Assembly: GCF_002013375.1 (NCBI RefSeq)
Contig: NZ_MAEW01000003.1
Coordinates: 620,001-684,000, forward strand
Direction of reading: 5' to 3'
From: Mycobacterium sp. D16Q13
GTDB lineage: Bacteria > Actinomycetota > Actinomycetes > Mycobacteriales > Mycobacteriaceae
DNA: 64,000 nt
The notes under the pieces: model-generated
Told to the model about the DNA's origin: nothing
Database searches by the model: none
The model's input: only the letters and a program-made list of their open reading frames with translations
Made by a program: the position numbers and the translations under genes
Shown here: positions 1-8,856 of the stretch, in pieces
Position numbering within the stretch: the first letter of the stretch is position 1
How the letters are laid out: the number at the start of each line of letters is the position of its first letter

Positions 1-1640
1 TCCGTGGCCCTGTCCGCGACCGCTGTGAGCCCCAGCGCGCGGCCTTCCTGAGCGGCCGATTCCAGCAGCCGCATCGAGTGACCGACATCGCGCCGCAGCC
101 GGGTTTCAGCCCAGCCCAACAGGAACAGTGCACACGCATACACCCGGTCGGGCACGAGCGCCCGATCGGTGAGGGCTTCGGTGACAGCGTCGACGGCGCC
201 CGCCATGGTGCTGTGGTCATCGGAGATCAGGATGCGGCTCAGATCCGCGACTAGGCGCACACGCCGAGACTCGGCGTTGTCATGTGCCAAGGTCTGGGCG
301 CGTTCGAAATGCAGCAGTGCGCCGAGGCGGTCGCCCGCGACCTCCCGGCAGCAGGAACGCACCATCGCCACATCGGCACTCTCCCCGAATGCCTCGGCCA
401 CCTGGATGCAGGCGCCCTCCAGCGCCACAGATCTGGCCTCCAGCAGCAGCTCGAGCCAGTGATCGGTGATGGTCTCCGCGGCCAGCTGCGCGTCCGCCCC
501 GCGGACGGCGTGCTCGACGGCATCCAAGGGGTAGCGGTCTCGCAATTCGCGTGCGGCTAGCAGATTCAAGGCGCTCCAGCGCGCGGGATCCGATTGCCTC
601 AGCACTTCGCCGCAGCCCTGCGCGAACATCGAATGCCATTGGTAGACAGCATCTTCACCAGATCCGAAGCGTTCGATGAACAGGCTGGATGACGCACATT
701 CGGCGAGAAGCCCGGCGGCATCGGCACGCCCGGAGAGCACACCGGCCAGGCGTTGGTCCACCCGCGTACATACCGTCACCGCGAGCACGAACTCGGCCAG
801 CTCCGGGCGCAGCCGCCCGAGAACAGCGGCACGGATGTACTCGGTGAGATCGAAATCATCTAAGGCACTGGGCGTTTGGCCGTCCAACAAGGCCAGCCGC
901 ACGGCTGCGGGCCAGCCTCCGGTGCCGCGCACGATCTGTTCGGCATCCCCGGCCGAGAGGTTCTGGCGTACTTGGCCGGCGGCCGTGAGCACATCCGCAG
1001 CGGTGAAAGCCAATTCGCCCGCCGCGATGACTGCCACCTGGCCATGTACCCGCAACCGGGTGAGCAGTGTCTCGGGCGCCTCCGTGGTGATCAGAACCAG
1101 TCGCAGCCAGGGCGGGCCGTGCTCAACGAACTCGACGAACTCCGCGGACTGCGTGACGGCAATGGCCTTCTGGAAATCGTCGAGCACGATGGTGACCGGG
1201 CCCGGCATGTCGATCGTGGACAGGGCGGTGAACACCAGTCCCGGAGACGGCAGCTCGAAGGCGGTGGCCAGAGCCCGCCGGACTTGGATGTCGGCGCCGT
1301 CACCCACCGCGTGGCGCAGCGCGGTCATGACGCCGCGAACCAATTCGGGGAAGTCTGCCGCCTGCTCTGTCACCGTCAGCCATCCGATCGAGCCCGGCTG
1401 CCGCAGCCGGCGCGCTGCGGCCCATTGCCCCACGGCGACGGTCTTGCCGAAACCCGATGGCGCGAGCACCACGACGGCCCGCGACTGCTGAACATGCACG
1501 TCAAGAGCACTATGGACGCCTGAGCGGGCGATCATCTCGGGGCTCGCCGACGGCGGTGTAGCCAGGAACCACGGTGCCGGGCTCCACGCCGTCGAACCGG
1601 TGGGCTTGCCGCCTGCGGTCAGATCGACGCGGTCAGCCAT
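1..1640 (-). CDS. MalT/LuxR-type ATPase transcriptional regulator, C-terminus outside window
   Basis: The frame is open from an ATG at 1640 to the window edge (546 complete codons), so the C-terminal part, where a LuxR helix-turn-helix would lie, is missing. A Walker A loop (APSGFGKT, residues 60-67) sits in a MalT-like NTPase setting, followed by a Walker B-like stretch VTIVLDDFQ. Typical STAND-family signatures follow (GTGGWPAAVRLA, then a helical repeat region rich in Ala, Leu and Arg). In this family ligand and ATP binding drive oligomerisation and promoter activation. It lies 56 bp downstream of pepD on the same strand, but a hairpin lies between them, so it may be a separate unit. The ligand is unknown. 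The DNA-binding domain is inferred, not seen. Confidence 0.8.
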   Translation of the reverse strand, partial: MADRVDLTAGGKPTGSTAWSPAPWFLATPPSASPEMIARSGVHSALDVHVQQSRAVVVLAPSGFGKTVAVGQWAAARRLRQPGSIGWLTVTEQAADFPELVRGVMTALRHAVGDGADIQVRRALATAFELPSPGLVFTALSTIDMPGPVTIVLDDFQKAIAVTQSAEFVEFVEHGPPWLRLVLITTEAPETLLTRLRVHGQVAVIAAGELAFTAADVLTAAGQVRQNLSAGDAEQIVRGTGGWPAAVRLALLDGQTPSALDDFDLTEYIRAAVLGRLRPELAEFVLAVTVCTRVDQRLAGVLSGRADAAGLLAECASSSLFIERFGSGEDAVYQWHSMFAQGCGEVLRQSDPARWSALNLLAARELRDRYPLDAVEHAVRGADAQLAAETITDHWLELLLEARSVALEGACIQVAEAFGESADVAMVRSCCREVAGDRLGALLHFERAQTLAHDNAESRRVRLVADLSRILISDDHSTMAGAVDAVTEALTDRALVPDRVYACALFLLGWAETRLRRDVGHSMRLLESAAQEGRALGLTAVADRAT

Positions 1641-1652
1641 CCACTCATTCTC

Positions 1653-1688
1653 GCCCTGCCCAGCTGAGACGAGTTAGCCGGGCAGGGC
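1653..1688. terminator. Hairpin between pepD and the MalT/LuxR gene
   Basis: Perfect 9-bp arms, GCCCTGCCC at 1653-1661 and GGGCAGGGC at 1680-1688, are separated by 18 bases. There is no U-tract, as is usual for mycobacterial terminators. It could end pepD transcription or act as an attenuator ahead of the regulator gene. Confidence 0.4.
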
Positions 1689-1696
1689 CAGCGCCG

Positions 1697-3157
1697 TCAG
1701 GTCTGCGACTGCCCCAGGGTGACCTGGACCGTGCGCGAGGTTCCCGACGGGTCGTCGTAGGTGAGCGCCATGGTGTCGCCAGGAGCCTTGGAGCGGACCG
1801 CGGCCACCAGAGCCTCGGGGCCGTCGATCACCTGGTCGTCGACCTTGGTGATCACGGAACCCTTGGGCACGCCGGCGGTTGCCGCCGCGCTGCCGCGCGC
1901 AACTCCTGCCACCAGTGCGCCACGTGTGTCCTGGTCGGAGCCGAGTTGGACACCCAGCGAGGCTTGCCGGACGGTTCCGGTGGCCACCAGTTCATCCGCG
2001 ATGCGCTTGGCTTGATCCACCGGAATGGCGAAGCCCAGGCCGATCGAGCCGGCCTGTCCGCCACCCTGCGAGTCCTGGCCCCCACCCAGCGACGCGATCG
2101 CCGAGTTCACACCGATGAGGGAACCGTTCATATCGACAAGCGCGCCGCCGGAGTTGCCGGGATTAATCGCCGCGTCCGTCTGGATGGCATTCATCACCGA
2201 ATGCTGGCCGCTCTGCTCATCGCCGGTAGCGACCGGGCGCCGCAGCGCGCTGATGATGCCGGTGGTCACCGTTCCCTGCAGGCCCAAGGGTGAGCCGATG
2301 GCGACAACGTTCTGCCCCACCTTCAGGTCTTTCGACGAACCAATGGTGATCGGGGTCAGGTCGGAAACGCCCTGAGCACGGACCACCGCGATGTCATCGG
2401 CGGGATCGGCGCCGACCATGGTGAACGGCACCGTACGGCCGTCGGCCAGGGTCACCGTTGCCTTGACACCGTCACCGGTCCGGGCAGAGGGCGGAGTGGT
2501 ACGCCCGTCGGAGCCGTCCAGTTCTGAGCCGTCGCGCCCGTCCCGGTAACCGCCGGGAAGCTGTCCGCCCGGGAGGATGCCGGGCGGAAGGTTGGAGAGT
2601 GGCCCGCCGGGCGCGGGAGCCGAGGGCGCAAGGTCGCCGCTGCCCGACATGGCCGCGGCCACCACATGGTTATTGGTCAGGATCAATCCGTCGGAGCTCA
2701 GGACGACGCCGGACCCCTCCTCGCCCTGCTGTCCACTTTGGATCTTTAGTTGCACCACACTGGGCAACACCTTGGCCGACACCTCTTCGACTGAGTTGCC
2801 CGCGGGCGTGCTGCCAGGTTTTCCGAGTATTGAACCCGTTGGCAGTGAGGGCTTTCCGACGGGTGCGGGACTCGACACCTGCGCTACGGGGGCGGGATGA
2901 CCGGAGCGGTTCACCACGACGACGGCCGTGGTGGCGCTGGCAGCGATGGCCACCACAACGGCGCCGCACGTCAGCCCCATGGCGCGAAGACGTTTCCGGC
3001 GCAGAGGGTTCGGAGCCAGTTCGGCACGGTCCGGGAATGTCTCGCCATACGCGTAGCGCGTCCGGGTGTCGGTGGATGCACCGTGCACCTGCCGATAGCC
3101 GTGCTGGCCCAACGGGAATTCGTTTCCGTACGGCGGATGCCCAGGCTGGTAATTCAT
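1697..3157 (-). CDS. pepD: PepD-like HtrA serine protease, membrane-anchored, with PDZ domain
   Basis: The 486-residue protein has a short cytosolic N-terminus, one membrane segment (about 60-82) and an extracytoplasmic trypsin-like domain with triad H164 (TNNHVV), D255 (DDIAVV) and S336 (GNSGGAL). A C-terminal PDZ domain follows (about 390-480, GVPKGSVITKVDD). It resembles M. tuberculosis PepD (Rv0983), a protease/chaperone of cell-envelope stress. Start: the ATG at 3157 has AAGGA seven bases upstream; an upstream in-frame start would add 38 residues with no HtrA likeness. A Gly/Pro-rich insertion (about 170-230) separates the catalytic His and Asp. Rv0983 sits beside mprAB, which is absent here; the neighbour is mmpL, ending 120 bp upstream, with a palindrome in the gap. 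Confidence 0.9.
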   Translation of the reverse strand: MNYQPGHPPYGNEFPLGQHGYRQVHGASTDTRTRYAYGETFPDRAELAPNPLRRKRLRAMGLTCGAVVVAIAASATTAVVVVNRSGHPAPVAQVSSPAPVGKPSLPTGSILGKPGSTPAGNSVEEVSAKVLPSVVQLKIQSGQQGEEGSGVVLSSDGLILTNNHVVAAAMSGSGDLAPSAPAPGGPLSNLPPGILPGGQLPGGYRDGRDGSELDGSDGRTTPPSARTGDGVKATVTLADGRTVPFTMVGADPADDIAVVRAQGVSDLTPITIGSSKDLKVGQNVVAIGSPLGLQGTVTTGIISALRRPVATGDEQSGQHSVMNAIQTDAAINPGNSGGALVDMNGSLIGVNSAIASLGGGQDSQGGGQAGSIGLGFAIPVDQAKRIADELVATGTVRQASLGVQLGSDQDTRGALVAGVARGSAAATAGVPKGSVITKVDDQVIDGPEALVAAVRSKAPGDTMALTYDDPSGTSRTVQVTLGQSQT

Positions 3158-3190
3158 CGATAGTTCCTTCTTCCTCAAGATGCAGTCAGG

Positions 3191-3225
3191 GCACTGTCCG
3201 CCTCTGGTACGCACTGTCACAGTGC
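3191..3225. promoter_or_regulatory. Palindrome and extra half-site upstream of pepD
   Basis: GCACTG (3211-3216), three bases, then CAGTGC (3220-3225) form a perfect palindrome 54 bp upstream of the pepD start. The half-site GCACTGTC recurs at 3191-3198. This looks like an operator for an unidentified regulator in a separate pepD promoter. Confidence 0.4.
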
Positions 3226-3277
3226 CTGTATCCACTGAGGCCAGGCTGAGAATTTCCTCTCTGCAGCCCAAGACTTT

Positions 3278-6181
3278 TCAGGGGGTAGTGGGAGTAGGTG
3301 GCGGTTGCTGTCCCGTATCCACCACCGCGAGGGGTGCCGTCGCCGGTTCGGGCGACGGCACATCGCGGCCACGCCGGACAATCTCAAAGACATTGATCGG
3401 CCACCAGAACCAGCGTCCCAATGCCGCGGCGATCGCGGGCGTCATGAATGCCCGAACGATCAGTGTGTCGACAATCAGTCCGATACCGATGGTCGTTCCC
3501 ATCTGGCCGACGACACGCAGATCGCTGACGACCATCGACATCATGGTGAACGCGAACACCAGGCCTGCGGCGGTGACGACGCGACCGGTGGCGCCCATGC
3601 CGCGGATCATGCCCGTGTGCAGCCCGGCGTGGATTTCCTCCTTGAGCCGCGATACCACCAGCAGGTTGTAGTCCGAACCCACCGCCAGCAGGATCACCAT
3701 CGATAAGGGAATCACGATCCACTGCACGCCCAGGCCAAGGATGTCCTGCCACAACAGCACTGTTAGGCCGCAGGCCGTGCCCAGGGATGCCGCGACGGTG
3801 CCGACGATCACCAGGGCGGCCACCACACTGCGGGTGATCAGCACCATGATCGCGAAGATCAGGATCATCGAGGCGATGATCGCGACCATCAAATCGATGG
3901 AAACACCGTCCTGCATATCGGCAAACATTGATGCGGTGCCCCCGATCGAGACCTTGGCATTGGACAGCGGAGTGCCCTTAACCGCGTCGGCGACAACACC
4001 TTTGAGGTCACGGACGTGTTGGATTCCTTCGACCGACGCCGGGTCTCCCTCGTGGGTGATGATGAAGCGGACAGCCTTGCCATCCGGCGAGACGAACATC
4101 TTGAGCCCGCGTTTGAAGTCGGGGTTGGTGAACACGTCTGGCGATATATAGAAGAAATCGTCGTTCTTGGCCTGATCGAAGTACAGACCGATTTCCGTGG
4201 CACCCTTGGCCATTTCCTGTTGCTGGGCTTGGATACCGGCCGTCACACTATGCGTCGAGATCATGAAGTCGCGCATCCTGATCATCGAATCGATGGTCGT
4301 CCTCAGCACCGGAAGCATCTGCGGCATCAGCTGATCCATCTTGTCCATATCCGCGATAAGGCCGTTCATTTGGTCGGCGAGCACGTCAACGCTGTCCAAA
4401 ACATCGAAGATCGATCGCAGCGACTGGCAGATCGGGATATCAAAGCAATGCTTCTCCCAGTAGAAGTAATTGCGCAGCGGCCGGAAGAAGTCATCGAAAT
4501 TGGCTAAGTTGTCACGCATCTCCTGGATGGTCGCGTTCATCTCGTGGGTCCGGCCCACCATGCCGTGCATGGTGCCCGTGAGCTCCTGCATGAGGCTGTA
4601 CATCCGCTCCATGGTGGCAACGGTCTTACTCAGCTCGTCGGCCTGTTCGAGCATCTGCGCCGAGTTGTCGCTGTTGAACTTTGACGTCTGCAGGGTACCC
4701 GCGTTCTGCGCTCCCATCAGGAACGGGAGCGAGCTGTGCTCGATCGGCGCCCCGAGCGGACGGGTGAGGGTCTGCACCCGTTCGATACCGCGCATACGCA
4801 CGATGCCCTTGGCCACCTTGTCGATGACCAGCATGTCGGCCGGGGTGCGCAGGTCGTGATCGGCCTCCAGCATCAGGAGTTCCGGGTTCATCCGGGCCTG
4901 GGAGAAGTGCCGGCCGGCGACCTCCATGGCAAGGTTGGCCGGCATGTCGGCGGGCGTGAACTTCTGGTCGTTGTACTGCGGCACGTACGTCATGAGGCTG
5001 ACGAATCCTACGATCGCGATCAGGCTGGTCAACACGATGATCGGAATGGGCCAACGCACCACCGACGTACCGACCCTGCGCCAGCCTCGTGCGGAGAGCG
5101 TGCCCTTGGGTTCCAGCAGCCCAAACTTCGAGGCCACCGTCAGCACCGCGGGCGCCAACGTCAGCGCGGCGACCACGATCACCAGCATCGAGATCGCACA
5201 CGGCAGCGCCATGCTCTGGAAGTACGGGAGCGTGGTCATGGTCAAGCACAGGCACGCGCCGACGATGGTCAGACCGGAACCCAGAATGACGTGAGAGACA
5301 CCGTGATACGCCACGTAATACGCGTCTTCCCGGCTCAGTCCCTTCGACCTCTCCTCGTGATAGCGACCGAATAGGAAGATCACGTAGTCCGTGCCGGCCG
5401 CCAGCGCCAGCGCCGTCACCATGCTCACCGCGTAGGGGGTCAGTCCGATGAAGTTCAGGTAGCCCGCTGTTGCCGTAACACCTTGGGCGGCAATTAATTC
5501 CAGACCAATAATGACCATGGAGATGAGCATGGTGACGATGGAGCGGTAAATGAACAGGAGCATCACGATGATCACGCCGACCGAGAGCATTTCCAAGATC
5601 GCCATGCTCTGCTGACCAGCCACACTGGTATCGGCGTTGAGTGCGGTACTGCCGGCAACATACGCCGTGATGCCCGGCGGCGCAGGCACGGAATCGACTA
5701 TCTGGCGCACCGCGGCCACCGATTCATAGCTGGCGCTGGTGCCCTGCGACCCGTTGAGGAAGATCTGCACATAGGCGGCCTTGCCGTCCACACTTTGTGA
5801 GCCCGCCGCGGTCAGCGGATCGCTCCAGAAGTCCTGGACGTTCTGCACGTGTTCCTGATCGGCCTTGAGCTTCTCGACGATCTGGTTGTAGTACTTGTGC
5901 GCGGCATCGCCCAGCTTGTCGTCACCTTCCAAAACGACCATCGCCGAAGAGTCCGAGTCGTATTGCTGAAACACCTTGCCGATGTTCAGCATCCCTTGGT
6001 ACGACTCGGAATTCTGCGGGCTTAGCGGCACCGAGCGGGACTCCGCGACGTCGTTGAGTGACGGAATCAAGGCGCCCAGAATGACCACGAGCGCCACCCA
6101 GAACAGGATGATCGGTACCGACAGGAGCCGGATCGTGTGGCCGAGGAGCGGCCGGTGCGGACTCACGTGCGAATTGCTCAT
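3278..6181 (-). CDS. MmpL family RND transporter (MmpL4/MmpL5-like)
   Basis: The 967-residue protein is the usual length for an MmpL4/5-type transporter, which exports lipids, siderophores or drugs across the inner membrane. N-terminal TM1 (about 18-40) is followed by a large periplasmic domain, a bundle of helices carrying the proton-relay motif GTDYVIFL, a second periplasmic domain with a long helical, Met/Gln-rich coiled-coil-like insertion (about 480-640), and a second bundle with GSDYNLLV. Its ATG overlaps the mmpS stop (ATGA, 6178-6181), so the two are translationally coupled. Control is probably by the divergent TetR protein through the operator at 6684-6737. The substrate is unknown; MmpS5/MmpL5-type pairs elsewhere confer efflux-based resistance (e.g. 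thiacetazone analogues, bedaquiline, clofazimine). Confidence 0.93.
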   Translation of the reverse strand: MSNSHVSPHRPLLGHTIRLLSVPIILFWVALVVILGALIPSLNDVAESRSVPLSPQNSESYQGMLNIGKVFQQYDSDSSAMVVLEGDDKLGDAAHKYYNQIVEKLKADQEHVQNVQDFWSDPLTAAGSQSVDGKAAYVQIFLNGSQGTSASYESVAAVRQIVDSVPAPPGITAYVAGSTALNADTSVAGQQSMAILEMLSVGVIIVMLLFIYRSIVTMLISMVIIGLELIAAQGVTATAGYLNFIGLTPYAVSMVTALALAAGTDYVIFLFGRYHEERSKGLSREDAYYVAYHGVSHVILGSGLTIVGACLCLTMTTLPYFQSMALPCAISMLVIVVAALTLAPAVLTVASKFGLLEPKGTLSARGWRRVGTSVVRWPIPIIVLTSLIAIVGFVSLMTYVPQYNDQKFTPADMPANLAMEVAGRHFSQARMNPELLMLEADHDLRTPADMLVIDKVAKGIVRMRGIERVQTLTRPLGAPIEHSSLPFLMGAQNAGTLQTSKFNSDNSAQMLEQADELSKTVATMERMYSLMQELTGTMHGMVGRTHEMNATIQEMRDNLANFDDFFRPLRNYFYWEKHCFDIPICQSLRSIFDVLDSVDVLADQMNGLIADMDKMDQLMPQMLPVLRTTIDSMIRMRDFMISTHSVTAGIQAQQQEMAKGATEIGLYFDQAKNDDFFYISPDVFTNPDFKRGLKMFVSPDGKAVRFIITHEGDPASVEGIQHVRDLKGVVADAVKGTPLSNAKVSIGGTASMFADMQDGVSIDLMVAIIASMILIFAIMVLITRSVVAALVIVGTVAASLGTACGLTVLLWQDILGLGVQWIVIPLSMVILLAVGSDYNLLVVSRLKEEIHAGLHTGMIRGMGATGRVVTAAGLVFAFTMMSMVVSDLRVVGQMGTTIGIGLIVDTLIVRAFMTPAIAAALGRWFWWPINVFEIVRRGRDVPSPEPATAPLAVVDTGQQPPPTPTTP

Positions 6182-6609
6182 ACGGATTTCACCAAGCAGT
6201 AGATGAACGGTTTGACTTTGTCTGTGCTGGTTCGGTCATCGCGCGTCTCGCCATCGACCGTGACGCGGCAGCCGAGGCTGGTGACGTCGCCATCACCCTG
6301 AGCGACGATGTTGGCCGACATCGACGGCACCGTCGTCACAATCGTGAACGACCAAGGGAGCACGGAATTTTCGATGAGATGGGGTTGACCGTTCTCGTCG
6401 AGGTAGTTGATGTTCGCGGCGCCACCCGACCCCACGATCTCGTAGGTGACGCGCTTGGGGTTGACGTTCGCGGTGACGCCGGATCCCTCGCCGAGTTTCG
6501 GCGGACGAGGGGCAGCGGAACTGCGGATCTGCGTGATCGCGTAGCCACCGATCCCGACGACAACCACCAGGAGCAGCGGAATCCAGAACCGCTTCAACAG
6601 TCGATACAC
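6178..6609 (-). CDS. MmpS family membrane accessory protein
   Basis: A 143-residue protein with one N-terminal membrane helix (about 8-27), a short linker and a periplasmic beta-sandwich domain containing the family pattern around VTYEIVGSGGAANINYLDENGQ and a C-terminal Cys pair. MmpS proteins bind and support the partner MmpL. GTG start at 6609 with AGGAGG about ten bases upstream. First gene of the mmpS-mmpL operon; its promoter shares the intergenic region with the divergent tetR. Confidence 0.92.
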   Translation of the reverse strand: MYRLLKRFWIPLLLVVVVGIGGYAITQIRSSAAPRPPKLGEGSGVTANVNPKRVTYEIVGSGGAANINYLDENGQPHLIENSVLPWSFTIVTTVPSMSANIVAQGDGDVTSLGCRVTVDGETRDDRTSTDKVKPFIYCLVKSV

Positions 6610-6683
6610 CCGTGCATCCCTCCTGCCTCTCCATGCCCGAGCGCAAGCGCCTGCCGGTGAGGCGACCGGTCGCGCCGCATTGT

Positions 6684-6737
6684 GTACCGGCGGTCTATTA
6701 CGACACAGACCGTACCACGGTAATAGACCGTCGGTAC
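6684..6737. promoter_or_regulatory. Long inverted-repeat operator between mmpS and tetR
   Basis: Two 18-bp arms (6684-6701, beginning GTACCGGCGGTC; 6720-6737, ending GACCGTCGGTAC) match as an inverted repeat at 17 of 18 positions, with an 18-base spacer. A nested repeat, ACCGT-acc-ACGGT, lies in the centre. It is 38 bp from the tetR start and 75 bp from the mmpS start, the expected place for a TetR site controlling both genes. Confidence 0.75.
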
Positions 6738-6774
6738 GCTATGACGCCGCTGGGCGTCGGATTAGCATCGGGCC

Positions 6775-7443
6775 ATGACCTTCCGCCGGGCGCGCAGCGA
6801 GGAGCAGCGCGAGATCCGCCGGCAAGCGATTCTGGGAACCGCGTCGTCGATGCTCAGCGATATGCCGGTCAGCCAGGTCAGCCTCAATGAATTGAGCCGC
6901 CGCACCGGCCTGGCAAAGTCTGCAATGGTGCGGTATTTCGAGTCACGCGAGGCCGTGCTCCTGGAGCTGCTGGGTACCTTGCTGCACAGCTGGGTGTCCG
7001 AAATTGCGGCGGAACTCTCCCACGAAACGCCCACCGGCTCGGCCCAGGAACGTGTCGATCGCTTGGCCGCCGTGCTCAGCCGCTCTCTGCAGCAGCATGC
7101 CGTGCTGTGTGACTTGATGGCCGCACAGCCAGGCGTACTGGAACACAATGTCTCGGCCGAGACGCTGCTGTGTTTCTGGCGCTCGACGTACGCCAGCGTC
7201 GCTCGGTTCGCCGAGGCCATCCGAAGCTTTATCCCCGAGCTTGACGAAGACGCCCACAGCGTGTCCGTCACCATACTGATGACCACCGGCGCGCTGTGGA
7301 TGTACGCGCAACCGTCCGACAGCGCCGTCGCCGCCGCCGAGGCCGAACCCGAACTGGCAGTGGTCCACATGCGCTTCAACACCGACTTGGAGACCACGCT
7401 GGCCCGGCTCATCACCGGCGCCCTGGTGAAGCGCAGTTCCTGA
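6775..7443 (+). CDS. TetR family regulator, probable repressor of mmpS-mmpL
   Basis: 222 residues. An N-terminal helix-turn-helix (about 14-60) contains the TetR pattern VSLNELSRRTGLAKSAMVRYFESREAVLLELL. The C-terminal ligand and dimer domain is all-helical with no recognised signature. It is divergent from mmpS, with a 54-bp inverted repeat between them, so autoregulation and repression of the transporter operon are the simplest reading. The arrangement resembles TetR-MmpS5/MmpL5 loci described in M. abscessus; which paralogue this is cannot be settled here. Confidence 0.88.
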   Translation: MTFRRARSEEQREIRRQAILGTASSMLSDMPVSQVSLNELSRRTGLAKSAMVRYFESREAVLLELLGTLLHSWVSEIAAELSHETPTGSAQERVDRLAAVLSRSLQQHAVLCDLMAAQPGVLEHNVSAETLLCFWRSTYASVARFAEAIRSFIPELDEDAHSVSVTILMTTGALWMYAQPSDSAVAAAEAEPELAVVHMRFNTDLETTLARLITGALVKRSS

Positions 7444-7463
7444 TCGCCTGTCCGTCCCAGATC

Positions 7464-8687
7464 TCAGCGTCGAGGTACGGCTCGCGCCGCGAGCGGAACC
7501 AGCCACAGGAACGCGAGGAGGTCGAAAAATATGGTCGACGGCAATCTGTTGTGCACCAGCGCTATCGACAACTCACGCGTCGGGTCCGCCCACCCGAAGC
7601 ACCCGTTCAGTCCCACATGGCCGAAACCACTCGACAGCAGAGGTAGCGGCATCGAATGAAATCCCATGTGCCACATCATCGGAACGTGTAGTACGCCATC
7701 GACACGAAGACTCGGCTTTCGCGTGAAGGAGGCCACCGCGGACGGCGACAGTAGCCGCACGCCATCCACACTGCCGTCGCCTGCCACCGCCGCGTACAGC
7801 TTGGCCAGCGACTCGGCTGACGACACGGCGTTGACAGCGGGCATCTGCGCATCGAGGGCCACGGAGTCGGCGTCCACAATCGCCTGGGACATACCGGGAC
7901 CGGCGTAGAAACTGCTCGCCAGCGATCTGACGAAAGCGGGGCCACGCGCGGCACGAGCGAGCCAGCGTTCCGAGAAAATACTGGTAAAACAGCCTATCGG
8001 GTCCACGAATTGCGCCAGCGGGATGGCTTGCAGCCCCAGTGGGCGACCCAGGTGCAGCTCCGCAAGACCCAACGGCGCGGCCAGTTCTTGTGCATAGAGG
8101 TCCCGCATATCTTGCCCGGTGACCGCCCGAGCCAAACCGGCGAGCAGCCAGCCGATGGTCAGCGCGTGATAGGCCGGTTTTCCGGCCAAGCGGTCCAAGG
8201 GTGCCGCGGCCAGACGCTCCTCCATCAGCCGGTGATCGAGTTCCTCGTCGAGGCTGTCAGCTATTCCGACGATTTGCGATAGTCCGGCCGTGTGGTTGAG
8301 AACGGCACCTACCGTGACGGCGCGTTTGCCGTTGGCGCCGAACTCGGGCCAGTACTGCGCTACCGGGGCGTCATAGTCGATGAGGCCGCGGTCGGCGAGA
8401 CGGTGGATGACCAGGGATGAGAGCCCTTTGGATGCCGAATAGATGACGCCGGACGTCTCCGGCGACCACGGACGGGTGCCGTCCTTGTCGCTAGTGCCCG
8501 CCCAGAGATCCACAACCTTCTCACCCCGGTAGTAGACGGCCAGTGCCCCGCCGCCGCGCAACCGGTTGCCGAAGAGCGCACCGAAGGCCTTGCCCAACAA
8601 GCGGAATCGATGGTCCACCAATAGCTCCCGAGGGACATGTGGGGCGATCTCCGGCAGATCAGAAGAAAACTCGGGCTCGGATGTCAT
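7464..8687 (-). CDS. Beta-lactamase-fold serine hydrolase (class C-like esterase family)
   Basis: 407 residues from the preferred ATG at 8687. The serine-lysine tetrad S84-A-S-K87 (IYSASKGLSSLVIH) and a later tyrosine in a YHALTIG segment match the beta-lactamase/EstB/LACTB superfamily, whose members are mostly esterases or peptidases. The C-terminal part has the usual GFGHVGLNGCFGWADP region. An upstream ATG at 8735 would add 16 residues but abuts an inverted repeat with no room for a ribosome site. It is divergent from a TetR gene that probably controls it. The substrate is unknown; antibiotic resistance should not be assumed. Confidence 0.85.
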   Translation of the reverse strand: MTSEPEFSSDLPEIAPHVPRELLVDHRFRLLGKAFGALFGNRLRGGGALAVYYRGEKVVDLWAGTSDKDGTRPWSPETSGVIYSASKGLSSLVIHRLADRGLIDYDAPVAQYWPEFGANGKRAVTVGAVLNHTAGLSQIVGIADSLDEELDHRLMEERLAAAPLDRLAGKPAYHALTIGWLLAGLARAVTGQDMRDLYAQELAAPLGLAELHLGRPLGLQAIPLAQFVDPIGCFTSIFSERWLARAARGPAFVRSLASSFYAGPGMSQAIVDADSVALDAQMPAVNAVSSAESLAKLYAAVAGDGSVDGVRLLSPSAVASFTRKPSLRVDGVLHVPMMWHMGFHSMPLPLLSSGFGHVGLNGCFGWADPTRELSIALVHNRLPSTIFFDLLAFLWLVPLAARAVPRR

Positions 8688-8737
8688 CTGCTGACCCAAT
8701 CGATTGATGAAGGAACTTCGGCGGTCCTGCCACATCA

Positions 8738-8757
8738 GCTTTACCCGAGAGTAAAGC
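8738..8757. promoter_or_regulatory. Inverted-repeat operator between hydrolase and tetR
   Basis: Perfect 7-bp arms GCTTTAC (8738-8744) and GTAAAGC (8751-8757) flank six bases, 50 bp upstream of the preferred hydrolase start and 100 bp upstream of the TetR start. Likely site for the adjacent TetR protein. Confidence 0.55.
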
Positions 8758-8856
8758 CAGTGAGATGTTCCGTCAAGACTGGCGCTGCACCCTGCTCGAT
8801 ACGACGACCGCTCACAGGTGCCGGATCACGGAAGTCATCCATGCCATCCTGTGACG

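Noticed and set aside
3278-7443. Direct identification of this tetR-mmpS-mmpL set with the M. abscessus MAB_4384/MAB_4383c/MAB_4382c locus
   Set aside because: The arrangement and operator style fit, but from memory the distance to aac(2') in that genome is much smaller than here, so it may be another paralogue. No gene numbers assigned.
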